64,000 bases of DNA from assembly GCA_949283575.1 (NCBI GenBank), contig CASDSU010000016.1, forward strand, positions 64,130 through 128,129, given 5' to 3'. The translations under genes were made by a program, and so were the position numbers. This document shows positions 17,051 through 24,076 of this stretch, piece after piece; position 1 is the stretch's first letter, and the number at the start of each line of letters is the position of its first letter. The DNA is from an uncultured Eubacteriales bacterium. GTDB taxonomy: Bacteria; Bacillota; Clostridia; TANB77; UBA1234. Under the pieces are notes generated by a model, which was not told where the DNA came from, made no database searches, and was given only the letters and a program-made list of their open reading frames with translations.

Positions 17051-17413
17051 ATGAAATTAACTTATACAAAAGTTGGAGATTATTTATTACCTAATTTAAC
17101 TATTAAAAATCAAAATTATAAAAGAATTAACAAATATGGATTACTAAAATTGAACTATCTGAAAAAAACTAACAAGGCACTTTATATTACTCTTTTAATG
17201 AAAGATGAACTAACTAATTATCTTATTTCAGTCAGTAATGAATGTGAAAATAGTTTAAATAACCTAATGGAACAATTAAAAAAATCAAACAAATTACTAT
17301 CTGAAAAAAGTAAAGAAATCAATCAATTAGAACGTACAAAACTAATAAATAACTACAAAAATATTGCAGAAGAAAATATTTTAAATGAACTAACTTATAA
17401 TAAAAATGTGTGA
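17051..17413 (+). CDS. tnpV: TnpV-type transposon-encoded protein
   Basis: 120 residues matching TnpV of Tn4451-like elements: KLTYTKVGDYLLPNLT at the start, then KYGLLKLNYLKKTNKALY and a coiled C-terminal half with NYKNIAEENILNEL. The role is unknown; tnpV is nearly always found with tnpX-type recombinases and mobilization genes. GGAGAGATAAAA precedes the ATG. Confidence 0.8.
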   Translation: MKLTYTKVGDYLLPNLTIKNQNYKRINKYGLLKLNYLKKTNKALYITLLMKDELTNYLISVSNECENSLNNLMEQLKKSNKLLSEKSKEINQLERTKLINNYKNIAEENILNELTYNKNV

Positions 17414-17490
17414 GTACAAACTATAATATTTGTACTAGCCAGCACTGAATTTGTACTCCCGTACAAATTCTATTATGGGAAATTCCCATA
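17414..17490. other. Cluster of three palindromes, oriT-like
   Basis: GTACAAA / TTTGTAC (17414-17435), a 10-bp-arm palindrome (17447-17470, arms GAATTTGTAC / GTACAAATTC around TCCC), and TATGGGAA / TTCCCATA (17474-17490). They lie just upstream of a MobC-like gene, the usual position of oriT in mobilizable elements. The first two share the GTACAAA arm, as expected for repeated protein-binding sites. Confidence 0.5.
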
Positions 17491-17518
17491 CCCTTACTTT
17501 GAAAAGATAAAATTGATT

Positions 17519-17818
17519 ATGAGAAAAAGAAATATTAAAATTAATGTATTTTTAAATGAAGATGAAAAGCGAATGCTAGTAGAAAAATCTAATAAAGCCA
17601 GACTATCACAGTCTGACTTTATTAGAAAATTAATTAACGATTATGCAAATGATGATGGAACTAAAAGCAATTTAGAAGAAGAAAGGGTACAACTATTAAA
17701 AATAATTGAAAATTTATCGTTATTAAAACGACAAATGGATTTTCTTGGATATCGTGATTATTCTAATTTGATTATTAAACAAATCAATCAAATTAAAAAT
17801 ATTTTAAATGATTATTAA
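17519..17818 (+). CDS. MobC-like ribbon-helix-helix mobilization protein
   Basis: About 99 residues. RKRNIKINVFLNEDEKRMLVEKSNKARLS then SDFIRKLIND is the pattern of plasmid/transposon mobilization (MobC-type) proteins with a ribbon-helix-helix fold, which bind oriT and help the relaxase. The rest is a helical tail. No relaxase gene follows: the next gene is on the opposite strand and unrelated. The element is therefore truncated or depends on a relaxase elsewhere. Confidence 0.65.
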   Translation: MRKRNIKINVFLNEDEKRMLVEKSNKARLSQSDFIRKLINDYANDDGTKSNLEEERVQLLKIIENLSLLKRQMDFLGYRDYSNLIIKQINQIKNILNDY

Positions 17819-17865
17819 GAAATAATATTACTGTAATTCTTCTCACTCCTTTCTATTTTAGACAT

Positions 17866-17896
17866 AAAAAAAGAGCCTACCATTTCTGATAAGCTC
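17866..17896 (-). terminator. Terminator of vanY
   Basis: On the reverse strand GAGCTTATC pairs with GGTAGGCTC, including wobble pairs, followed by seven T residues. Confidence 0.8.
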
Positions 17897-17942
17897 ATAA
17901 TTGTCTGCTCTATAAATTGTAATTTGTCTTGCTAAAATAATT

Positions 17943-18662
17943 TTATTTTATATTTTCCAAATATTCCTCTAAACAAATTCCTTTATCATAAATTTCTTTT
18001 GCTACTTCTTTTCCAACATATCTATAATGCCATACTTCTTCTGAAATACCAGTAATATCTGTTTTATTACCAGGATACCTAAATATAAAACCATATTTAT
18101 AACTATTCTCTTGTAACCAAAAGTATAAATCATAAGTTGCACCATTTATATCTACTGCTAGTCCTATTTGGTGTTCACTATAACCTGGTACAGAAACCCA
18201 TTTTTCTGCTTCTGTAATTGCTTCTTTTTCTGAATATCCATCTTTTTTATATCCTTCGATTCTTTCTTCATATAGTTCTGTTTGTTTTTCGTTAGTTCTG
18301 TATCCCGCTACAACTATTGGTTCTTTGTCCCAATTACTTTCTTTTGCATCATTTAGCATTTGCATTAGTGGATCATATATTCTTTTATCTACTTTTTCTC
18401 CTCCTGGTACTTCTACTAATTCTACACTATAATTATCAGGAATTTTGTTCCATTTATTTACCAAAATTAAATTCCAATTTTCTATCTCATTGCTTGTATT
18501 TAATGTATTATTGGTACTTGAATAATTAGATGAATTATGTGATAAATTATCCACATTTTTGCAAAAATTGTCCCATAATATAACTATTAAAACTGCAATA
18601 GCAAGAAGTATAATAAATACTTTCAAAAAATTATTAAATTTAAGATTATTTGTTTTTTTCAT
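17943..18662 (-). CDS. vanY: VanY-family D-alanyl-D-alanine carboxypeptidase
   Basis: 239 residues with one N-terminal membrane anchor (about 12-31). The M15B peptidase motifs are present: AGYRTNEKQTELYEE, zinc site SEHQIGLAVDI and EEVWHYRYVG. VanY removes the terminal D-Ala from pentapeptide precursors or wall, lowering glycopeptide targets. The ATG at 18662 is 10 nt after GGAGG; an upstream in-frame ATG lacks one. It follows vanR-vanS on the same strand. No vanH, vanA/B ligase or vanX is nearby, so resistance alone would be partial at most (inference). Confidence 0.88.
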   Translation of the reverse strand: MKKTNNLKFNNFLKVFIILLAIAVLIVILWDNFCKNVDNLSHNSSNYSSTNNTLNTSNEIENWNLILVNKWNKIPDNYSVELVEVPGGEKVDKRIYDPLMQMLNDAKESNWDKEPIVVAGYRTNEKQTELYEERIEGYKKDGYSEKEAITEAEKWVSVPGYSEHQIGLAVDINGATYDLYFWLQENSYKYGFIFRYPGNKTDITGISEEVWHYRYVGKEVAKEIYDKGICLEEYLENIK

Positions 18663-18697
18663 AATATAAATTCCTCCATTTATATAATTTCGTATTA

Positions 18698-18760
18698 AAA
18701 AAGAACAATCTTTAATCAATACAAATAAATTATACTGACTTATTTTTGATTGTTCTTTAA
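18698..18760 (-). terminator. Hairpin with T-run between vanS and vanY
   Basis: AAAGAACAATC and GATTGTTCTTT (18700-18710, 18748-18758) form a stem whose 3' arm on the reverse strand runs into TTTTTT. Only 35 nt remain before vanY, so the vanY promoter must overlap this hairpin or vanY is transcribed by read-through. Confidence 0.7.
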
Positions 18761-18795
18761 TTTTTACTTATAAAAACCTTAAAATAATCTTAACT

Positions 18796-19929
18796 TTAAT
18801 CTATTGGTAATTTTACTGTAAAAGTAGTTTCATTTCTATTACTTTTAGCGACAATTTCTCCTCTGTGCAATTCTACAATTTTTTTAGAAATAGCAAGACC
18901 TAGTCCACTTCCACCAGTTTGAGAGTTTCTTGCTGAATCTAATCTATAAAATTTTTCAAAAATTTTATTCAATTTTTCTTTTGGTATTTCTTTTCCTTTA
19001 TTTATAAACTCTATTACTGCATTATTATTTTCTTTATATAAATTTATCTTTATATCACTATTTTCTTTACTATAACTAATTGCATTTTTTACAAGATTGC
19101 TAAATACTCTGCTTAACTTGTCCGAATCTGCAAATACTGTAATAGTGTCTTTTTTATCTATAATTACATTTTTATTAAGTTCTTTTAATATTGGATAAAA
19201 GTCATCTACTATTTGCTCTAACATTAGACTTAAGTTTATTTCTTCTTTTTCTAAAACAATTTTTTCAGAGTTAAATCTTGCTATTTCAAATAGTTCATTG
19301 ATCAGTTCTTCTAACCTATATGATTTATCAAGGGCTGTACTTGTATATTTCTTTCTTTGTTCTTTTGGCATATCTTCTGCTTCGTCTAAAAATGATAAAT
19401 ATCCTATCATAGAAGTTAAAGGCGTTTTTATGTCGTGTGCTAAATATACAATTAGTTCGTCTTTTTGCTCTGCATTTTCTAATGCTAATCTTTCATTTTT
19501 TTCTGACTCTCTTTTAAAATGATTTAATTTTTCTTCTATGTCTGATAGTTCCTCTGGTAACTTGATATAATCTATATTTTTATCATATAGTTTTTGCACA
19601 GAATTTGTTATTTGATTCATATAGGAAAATACTTTTTTTAAAGTAATATAAATATTTATTATTGATAGTCCTATCCATATTATAAGTACTATAATAAATG
19701 GTGTGAAACCCATAAAAACATAATCAAATAGACTTATGGCATTGCTATATGCTTCATAAGAAATATTATATAACCAATTAAAGTCCATTGATTTTATTAA
19801 AAAAGCTATTCCTATTAAAATTAGTGAAATTATACCTATTATTATTACTTCTCTTATTAAAAACTTAACAAATATTTTAGATAACAAAGATTTTTTTTTA
19901 TTATTCTTCAATTTTATATCCCACCCCAT
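18796..19929 (-). CDS. vanS: VanS-type sensor histidine kinase
   Basis: 377 residues: two transmembrane helices (about 24-47 and 73-96) with a short extracellular loop, HAMP-like linker, dimerization domain with H165 in LAHDIKTPLTSMIGYLSFLDEA, and ATPase domain with N-box KLSRVFSNLVKNAISYS, DSARNSQTGGSGLGLAI. The LAHDIKTPLTS...YLSxLDEA wording is characteristic of VanS. It overlaps the end of vanR by about 29 nt from the ATG at 19929; this ATG has no Shine-Dalgarno, and a TTG a few codons later, after GGGGTGG, is an alternative start. Confidence 0.88.
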   Translation of the reverse strand: MGWDIKLKNNKKKSLLSKIFVKFLIREVIIIGIISLILIGIAFLIKSMDFNWLYNISYEAYSNAISLFDYVFMGFTPFIIVLIIWIGLSIINIYITLKKVFSYMNQITNSVQKLYDKNIDYIKLPEELSDIEEKLNHFKRESEKNERLALENAEQKDELIVYLAHDIKTPLTSMIGYLSFLDEAEDMPKEQRKKYTSTALDKSYRLEELINELFEIARFNSEKIVLEKEEINLSLMLEQIVDDFYPILKELNKNVIIDKKDTITVFADSDKLSRVFSNLVKNAISYSKENSDIKINLYKENNNAVIEFINKGKEIPKEKLNKIFEKFYRLDSARNSQTGGSGLGLAISKKIVELHRGEIVAKSNRNETTFTVKLPID

Positions 19930-20590
19930 AAATTGTCTTAATATATTTTGGCTTTTTACTTGTATCTTTCATTTTTTCTCTTAAATGCCTTATATGAACC
20001 ATAATAGTATTATTATCTTTTTCAAAATATTTTTCTTTCCATACCTTTTCAAATAGTTCATCACTTTTTACAACTTTTCCTCTGTTTTCGCACAAAATCC
20101 ATAAAATTTCAAACTCTGTTTTAGTTAAGTTTATTTTTTCTTCATTAAAGTAAAATTCATAAGTATCTTTATTTATTACAATCCCTTTAAAATCAATTAA
20201 ATACTGTTTTTGATTTATTGTATTATACTTTTTATATCTTCTTAATTGTGATTTTATTCTGGCAACTAATTCTAATGGCTCAAATGGTTTTGTTACATAA
20301 TCGTCTGCTCTTATTGTTAGACCTTTTATTTTATCTATATTTTCTACTTTTGCAGTAAGGAAAATAATTGGAAAATTATATTTTTCTCTTATTTTGCTAC
20401 AAAATTCAAAACCATCCATATCTGGCATCATTATATCTAACACAGCTAAATCTATATTTAACTTTTCTAAATCTTGTATTGCTTCTATGCTAGAATAATA
20501 TTTATACACATTAAAATTATCGTTTTTTAAGTATATTTCTAGTAAATCTGCTATTTCTTTTTCATCATCTACTATTAAAATATTGCTCAT
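19901..20590 (-). CDS. vanR: VanR-type response regulator
   Basis: 229 residues: receiver domain with D8/D9, phosphoacceptor D52 (LAVLDIMMPDMDG) and K101, then an OmpR-type winged helix (KTEFEILWILCENRGKVV, TIMVHIRHLREKMKD, IKTIYGVGYKIEE). It pairs with the overlapping vanS and should activate its own operon and vanY. Residue 94 is Arg in LTIRADDYVTKPF, where nearly all relatives have Gly (IGADDY), an unusual change near the active site. GGAGG precedes the ATG. Confidence 0.9.
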   Translation of the reverse strand: MSNILIVDDEKEIADLLEIYLKNDNFNVYKYYSSIEAIQDLEKLNIDLAVLDIMMPDMDGFEFCSKIREKYNFPIIFLTAKVENIDKIKGLTIRADDYVTKPFEPLELVARIKSQLRRYKKYNTINQKQYLIDFKGIVINKDTYEFYFNEEKINLTKTEFEILWILCENRGKVVKSDELFEKVWKEKYFEKDNNTIMVHIRHLREKMKDTSKKPKYIKTIYGVGYKIEE

Positions 20591-20727
20591 TATTCCTCCC
20601 TACAACTTACTATTTAACGATTTGTTTGTTGTGCTAATTATACTATTAAAACCAAAAATAATCTATACTATTGGAGAAGAATATTACTATTTAAATATTG
20701 AAATCTTATAAGTTTTAATATATAATT

Positions 20728-21045
20728 TTAACAGAAAGAGAACAAAGTTCGTAACTTGTATGTGATTCGCTCCAATAATGAATCTGTCTGAACTACAGAT
20801 TTGATACAAAAATCATTCAAGTCAATGGATGATTTTTTTGTTTGTCCAAAAATATCATCTAAAAAAGGATGTGTTAGTTTTTCAATCTGTTCCATCGTTA
20901 TTAAATCAAATGATTCAAGATTTGCTGTAGTTTGTCCAAAAGCAAAGGCTAGACAGTTCGCATTATGTTTCTCAACGATTTTATTAAATCTCCGTGCAGA
21001 GAGAAAGGTTTGTGGTTGAGATTTGATGCCAAGAAACTTCTGCAT
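20728..21045 (-). CDS. Hypothetical protein with an NC-x5-G motif
   Basis: About 105 residues from an ATG behind GGAGGTGAACCTT. The core HNANCLAFAFGQT looks like the active-site turn of papain-like or NlpC-type phage proteins (Asn-Cys followed by a hydrophobic helix and Gly), and the C-terminus SLLERITYKLRTLF resembles a beta strand end. No second catalytic residue can be assigned, so the papain-like idea is weak. It lies alone between vanR and a divergent DUF1653 gene. Confidence 0.45.
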   Translation of the reverse strand: MQKFLGIKSQPQTFLSARRFNKIVEKHNANCLAFAFGQTTANLESFDLITMEQIEKLTHPFLDDIFGQTKKSSIDLNDFCIKSVVQTDSLLERITYKLRTLFSFC

Positions 21046-21197
21046 AAGGTTCACCTCCATAATAACAAAAATGATAATTGACATAATTAGTTGGTGGAAC
21101 TTTAACAGCTTTTTATAAAAAAGTCAAAAGATTAATAGATTTGTTAAGTTAATAGTTATACAATATTTAATAAATTATACGAAAGGAAAGAGGAAAA

Positions 21198-21428
21198 ATG
21201 GGAGAGGTTGAAATTAATAGAATTTATAAGCATTATAAAGGGGATTTGTACATTGTAGAAGATATTATTTATCATAGTGAAACATGCGAAAAAATGATAG
21301 CATATAGGGCTTTATATGGAGAAAATAAATTATGGTGCAGACCTTATAATATGTTTTTTGATGAAGTGAATAAAAATGGACAAAAATATAGATTTGAATT
21401 ATATGAGGTAAAAAGTGTAAAAGACTAG
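21198..21428 (+). CDS. DUF1653 family protein
   Basis: 76 residues covering the whole DUF1653 domain: YKHYKGDLYIVEDIIYHSET, then YRALYGENKLWCRPYNMFFDEV and a closing RFELYEV. A small conserved domain of unknown function, common in Firmicutes and Proteobacteria. AAAGGAAAGAGGAAAA precedes the ATG. It stands as a single gene and ends in a long hairpin. Confidence 0.8.
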   Translation: MGEVEINRIYKHYKGDLYIVEDIIYHSETCEKMIAYRALYGENKLWCRPYNMFFDEVNKNGQKYRFELYEVKSVKD

Positions 21429-21432
21429 TAAA

Positions 21433-21485
21433 ATATAAAAATAGTGTACAAAAGGGACGGAGAATTTTGTTCACTATTTTTATAT
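21433..21485. repeat. Hairpin with GGGACGG core (copy 1)
   Basis: Near-perfect 20-bp stem (ATATAAAAATAGTG.ACAAAA with its complement, one mismatch) whose loop begins GGGACGG (21454-21460). It follows the DUF1653 gene and may end its transcript. One of four hairpins sharing this core. Confidence 0.7.
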
Positions 21486-21618
21486 TAGTTTAATATCCTA
21501 ATTCTTCACCGATTAGAAGAACTTTAAAGTGTTAGCTGGAAGGGTTTTTGTTGTTAATAATTATTTTATGAATATTATTTTGGTATTTGGAAATATTATC
21601 AATTAGAGGTGATAATAT

Positions 21619-21792
21619 ATGACAAGTAAAGAGTTATTATATGTAGAGGATGCTTTAGGTCATGAAACATTCATGAAAAGTTGTTCTAAGCAGACTGCTG
21701 GGGTGTTAAAAGATCCTATTCTTTCAAATTATGTTTTTGAACTAGAAAAGAAACATTCAGAATTATACAACAAATTTTTAAATTTATTATAA
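21619..21792 (+). CDS. Small CotF-like spore coat protein
   Basis: 57 residues, MTSKELLYVEDALGHETFM then VLKDPILSNYVFELEKKHSELY. This follows the pattern of small clostridial spore coat proteins of the CotF group, in which 'xKELxYVEDALGHE' opens the protein. GAGGTGATAATAT precedes the ATG. It is 13 nt upstream of a second CotF-type gene, forming a two-gene operon. Confidence 0.65.
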   Translation: MTSKELLYVEDALGHETFMKSCSKQTAGVLKDPILSNYVFELEKKHSELYNKFLNLL

Positions 21793-21805
21793 GGAGTGTG
21801 TAAAA

Positions 21806-22054
21806 ATGGAAGATAGAGATTTAATCGAGAAAGAGTTATTAGTTGTTAAAGGTGTTAGCGATTTATACCTTCATGGTGTTCTAGAGTCAACGACAGCAGA
21901 GGTACATCAAGCGTTTAAAGAAGCATTGAACGAATCGATAAATATACAAAATAAACTGTACAATATAATGGTTGAAAAAGGTTGGTATACAAAAGAATAT
22001 GCAGAACAAGAAAAAATAAATTCTACAAAACAAAAGTTTATGGCTCAAAATTAA
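21806..22054 (+). CDS. CotF-family spore coat protein
   Basis: 82 residues: ELLVVKGVSDLYLHGVLEST, then VHQAFKEALNESINIQNKLYNIMVEKGWY, the CotF core with a helical bundle and the conserved 'xMxxKGWY' near the end. Coat proteins of this family are made late in sporulation. AAGGAGTGTG precedes the ATG. Ends just before a GGGACGG hairpin. Confidence 0.75.
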   Translation: MEDRDLIEKELLVVKGVSDLYLHGVLESTTAEVHQAFKEALNESINIQNKLYNIMVEKGWYTKEYAEQEKINSTKQKFMAQN

Positions 22055-22060
22055 AAGATT

Positions 22061-22092
22061 TTTTGAAAATTGGGACGGTTCCATTTTCAAAA
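22061..22092. repeat. Hairpin with GGGACGG core (copy 2)
   Basis: TTTTGAAAAT / ATTTTCAAAA stem with loop TGGGACGGTTCC. It lies 7 nt after the CotF stop and probably also terminates that operon. Confidence 0.7.
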
Positions 22093-22103
22093 ATATAAAC
22101 TAT

Positions 22104-22379
22104 TTAAGCCAGCAAAAAAGTATTGTTTTTTGTCGCCGAGTTCTCATTTTCATTGTATTGTGTTTGCAATGAAAAATGAGTTGCCTGAGTCTTAAAAACA
22201 ATACTTTTTTGTTGGCTTTCAATATTAATATTTTCAAATTGATATGCAAATTTTAAGCTACGACTAATAACATATTTGATATGTTCTAGTCCATGCACGC
22301 CTTCATTTTTTTCGTAAACAGGAAAGATTTCATGTTCAATATAATTTTGTAGTTCTGGATTAATTGATAAATTATTCAT
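22104..22379 (-). pseudogene. Truncated HD-domain phosphohydrolase
   Basis: The first 55 residues (MNNLSINPELQNYIEHEIFP, NEGVHGLEHIKYVISRSLKFA) match the start of a small HD phosphohydrolase, where HGxxHxxxV begins the metal-binding domain. The rest of the domain, including the HD pair, is missing. The reading frame runs into a 111-bp palindromic element that supplies 37 unrelated codons and the stop nearby. GGAGG precedes the ATG, so the 5' end is intact. Confidence 0.65.
22107..22217. repeat. 111-bp imperfect palindrome inserted in the HD gene (MITE-like)
   Basis: Outer arms AGCCAGCAAAAAAGTATTG and CAATACTTTTTTGTTGGCT are complementary with one G-T exception; inner arms CTCATTTT.CATTG / CAATGAAAAATGAG continue the fold. 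The element ends where the HD-domain similarity ends. It has no coding capacity. Sixteen bases of it (22119-22134) recur at 52909-52924. Confidence 0.6.
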
Positions 22380-22437
22380 AATAAACCTCCAAATTATTTA
22401 TAATATATAAAAATTTAACATACTTTTGTGGTATGCA

Positions 22438-22477
22438 AAATCCCCTGAAAAAGTTTTTGCACTTCTTCAGGGGATTA
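22438..22477 (-). terminator. Terminator of the Cys-rich protein gene
   Basis: AATCCCCTGAA / TTCAGGGGATT stem with a 17-nt loop; T-rich on the reverse strand. Confidence 0.8.
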
Positions 22478-22485
22478 CTAGATAT

Positions 22486-22872
22486 TTAGGGTTCTTCTTC
22501 GTAACCAAGGTAGATGGGACAGGAAACTACGTGGCAATCCTTACATTCACCACGTTTACAGTTAGGATGGCCGGGAATCGTGTCATCCTCGTCTGTTTTC
22601 TGGACATGTTCACCTTTGATGGGGGAAGGAAGCTCATAGAGGTCGGCCTGCTCTTGATAAACAGCGCAGTAGTGAACCTGACAGGTGCGACAGTGAGAAG
22701 GGCTACAGTTGCAGTTCGCAGGAATGTCGCGAGAGGACTTGTCGAGAAGATCGACTTTAAGATAAACATCTTTGTCGGCAGGGACGAACAAGGAGATTTC
22801 GAGGTTCTTTTTTTCGGGATCCTTCGGTACTCGAATGTATACGGTCTTGGCTGAATTTACAGGATAAGACAT
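22486..22872 (-). CDS. Cys-rich protein with two duplicated Cys clusters, unknown function
   Basis: 128 residues, no signal or membrane segment. Residues about 1-50 look like a beta-sandwich (TVYIRVPKDPEKKNLEISLF, VYLKVDLLDKS). Then come two similar clusters, CNCSPSHCRTCQVHYC (about 54-69) and CKRGECKDCHVVSC (about 105-118), each with CxxC inside a larger Cys/His pattern, suggesting two metal sites. AAGGAGG sits at ideal distance from the ATG. The gene is richer in G+C than its surroundings. I do not recognise the family. Confidence 0.6.
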   Translation of the reverse strand: MSYPVNSAKTVYIRVPKDPEKKNLEISLFVPADKDVYLKVDLLDKSSRDIPANCNCSPSHCRTCQVHYCAVYQEQADLYELPSPIKGEHVQKTDEDDTIPGHPNCKRGECKDCHVVSCPIYLGYEEEP

Positions 22873-23022
22873 TGTAATACCTCCTTTTGGTCAATAGAAA
22901 ACGAGAAACGCTCTTTTCTAGTCGGTCATGAAAGCTTTATTTGTTCAAAAGAATAATATCATAATTAGTAGAAAAAGCAATATAAAAACTCCCTGAAAAA
23001 TAGAATTTTCAGAGAGTCTATA

Positions 23023-23220
23023 TTATGGTTCGTTTGCAGGTTCACTAAAAGCAACTAGAGCTGCACCTAGCATAGCAATGGGAAAAACCTACATAGCAAA
23101 GCAAAGAAGGGATGAGAGATAATTTGCCTTACCTTGATCTTTGAGCAAAAGAGCGTAATCATATTCATTGTATGTTAACTTCTCGAGTCGAAATACTAAC
23201 CGTAGGAAACAATCAAACAT
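23023..23220 (-). pseudogene. Small protein gene interrupted by an in-frame TAG
   Basis: From an ATG behind GAAAGGATGATCAGC the frame reads 43 residues (MFDCFLRLVFRLEKLTYNEY ... LLCFAM), meets TAG at 23091-23089 and continues in frame with VFPIAMLGAALVAFSEPANEP to a TAA. The part after the TAG is a credible membrane segment. It is followed by a hairpin. Either a recent nonsense mutation or a 43-residue peptide; the composition resembles the neighbouring Cys-rich gene. Confidence 0.4.
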
Positions 23221-23462
23221 GCTGATCATCCTTTCATAAATCTGATGTTTACATAACGACTATAACATAAAATGTATAAAATTCAAGATTAACATAATTA
23301 TGTATTGGGCAATTTTCGTTTATTTGACGGATGCCCCCGAAATGGATGAAAATTTCTTCATATTTTTATACAAATTTCACTGTTTTTTGTGTTCTCATAT
23401 GATATAATATCTGCGAAATGTTATGCTCATTGAGTAGTATGACTATATGTTGGAGGAAACAA

Positions 23463-24056
23463 ATGGCAAATTATGAGTTTTTAACGGAAATTGAAAAATA
23501 TGGAAGAGAAAATAAAATTCCAATTTTACTTGATGAAACATTGGATTATATTACCAATAGATTAAGTGAAATTAGACCTCACAGAATTTTAGAAATAGGT
23601 ACTGCGATTGGTTTTTCAGCAATTAATTTTTCTAAGTATCTAGATGAAGGCGGAAGAATTGATACGATTGAAATTGAAAGTTTGAGGGTTGAACAAGCTC
23701 TTGAAAATATAGAAAAAGTTGGGGTTCAAGAAAAGATAAGAGTCCTTGAGGGTGATGCTTTAGATATATTACCTTATCTTAATGAAAAATATGATGTTGT
23801 TTTTATTGATGCATCCAAAGGAAAGTATAATGAATTTTTTGAGCATGCTTTAAGGCTTGTTAAAGTTGGCGGTTGGATAATTGCTGACAATGTTTTGTAT
23901 AAAGGCATGGTTATGAGTGACTATAATAAACATAAGCAGCGTACAGCAGTAAATAAGCTTAGAACATTTATTGATTCAGTAATGGAAAATGAAAGACTTG
24001 AGTCAGAGCTTCTTGAAATCGGAGATGGCTTGACTGTAAGTCATGTTATTAAATAG
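23463..24056 (+). CDS. trmR: tRNA 5-hydroxyuridine methyltransferase (YrrM/TrmR family)
   Basis: 197 residues, class I SAM methyltransferase of the O-methyltransferase family: motif I ILEIGTAIGFSAINFS, acidic IDTIEIE, YDVVFIDASKGKY and GGWIIADNVLYKG (metal/SAM residues). In Bacillus, YrrM (TrmR) methylates ho5U34 to mo5U34 in tRNAs reading four-codon boxes. The following gene is the U32 protein that makes ho5U, which supports this assignment. Start at 23463 behind GGAGGAAACAA; upstream in-frame codons precede the ribosome-binding site. Confidence 0.82.
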   Translation: MANYEFLTEIEKYGRENKIPILLDETLDYITNRLSEIRPHRILEIGTAIGFSAINFSKYLDEGGRIDTIEIESLRVEQALENIEKVGVQEKIRVLEGDALDILPYLNEKYDVVFIDASKGKYNEFFEHALRLVKVGGWIIADNVLYKGMVMSDYNKHKQRTAVNKLRTFIDSVMENERLESELLEIGDGLTVSHVIK

Positions 24057-24076
24057 AAAAATAGGGGGAGATTTCT

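Noticed and set aside
17943-20590. Full vancomycin-resistance operon
   Set aside because: Only regulator, sensor and VanY are present; no ligase, dehydrogenase or VanX gene in the window. The VanW protein at 9.7 kb is separate and has an SH3b domain not found in vanB-type VanW.
12786-23300. A complete integrative and conjugative element
   Set aside because: Recombinase split, no relaxase, no type IV secretion genes and no matching end repeats that I could find; it reads as a patchwork of remnants.
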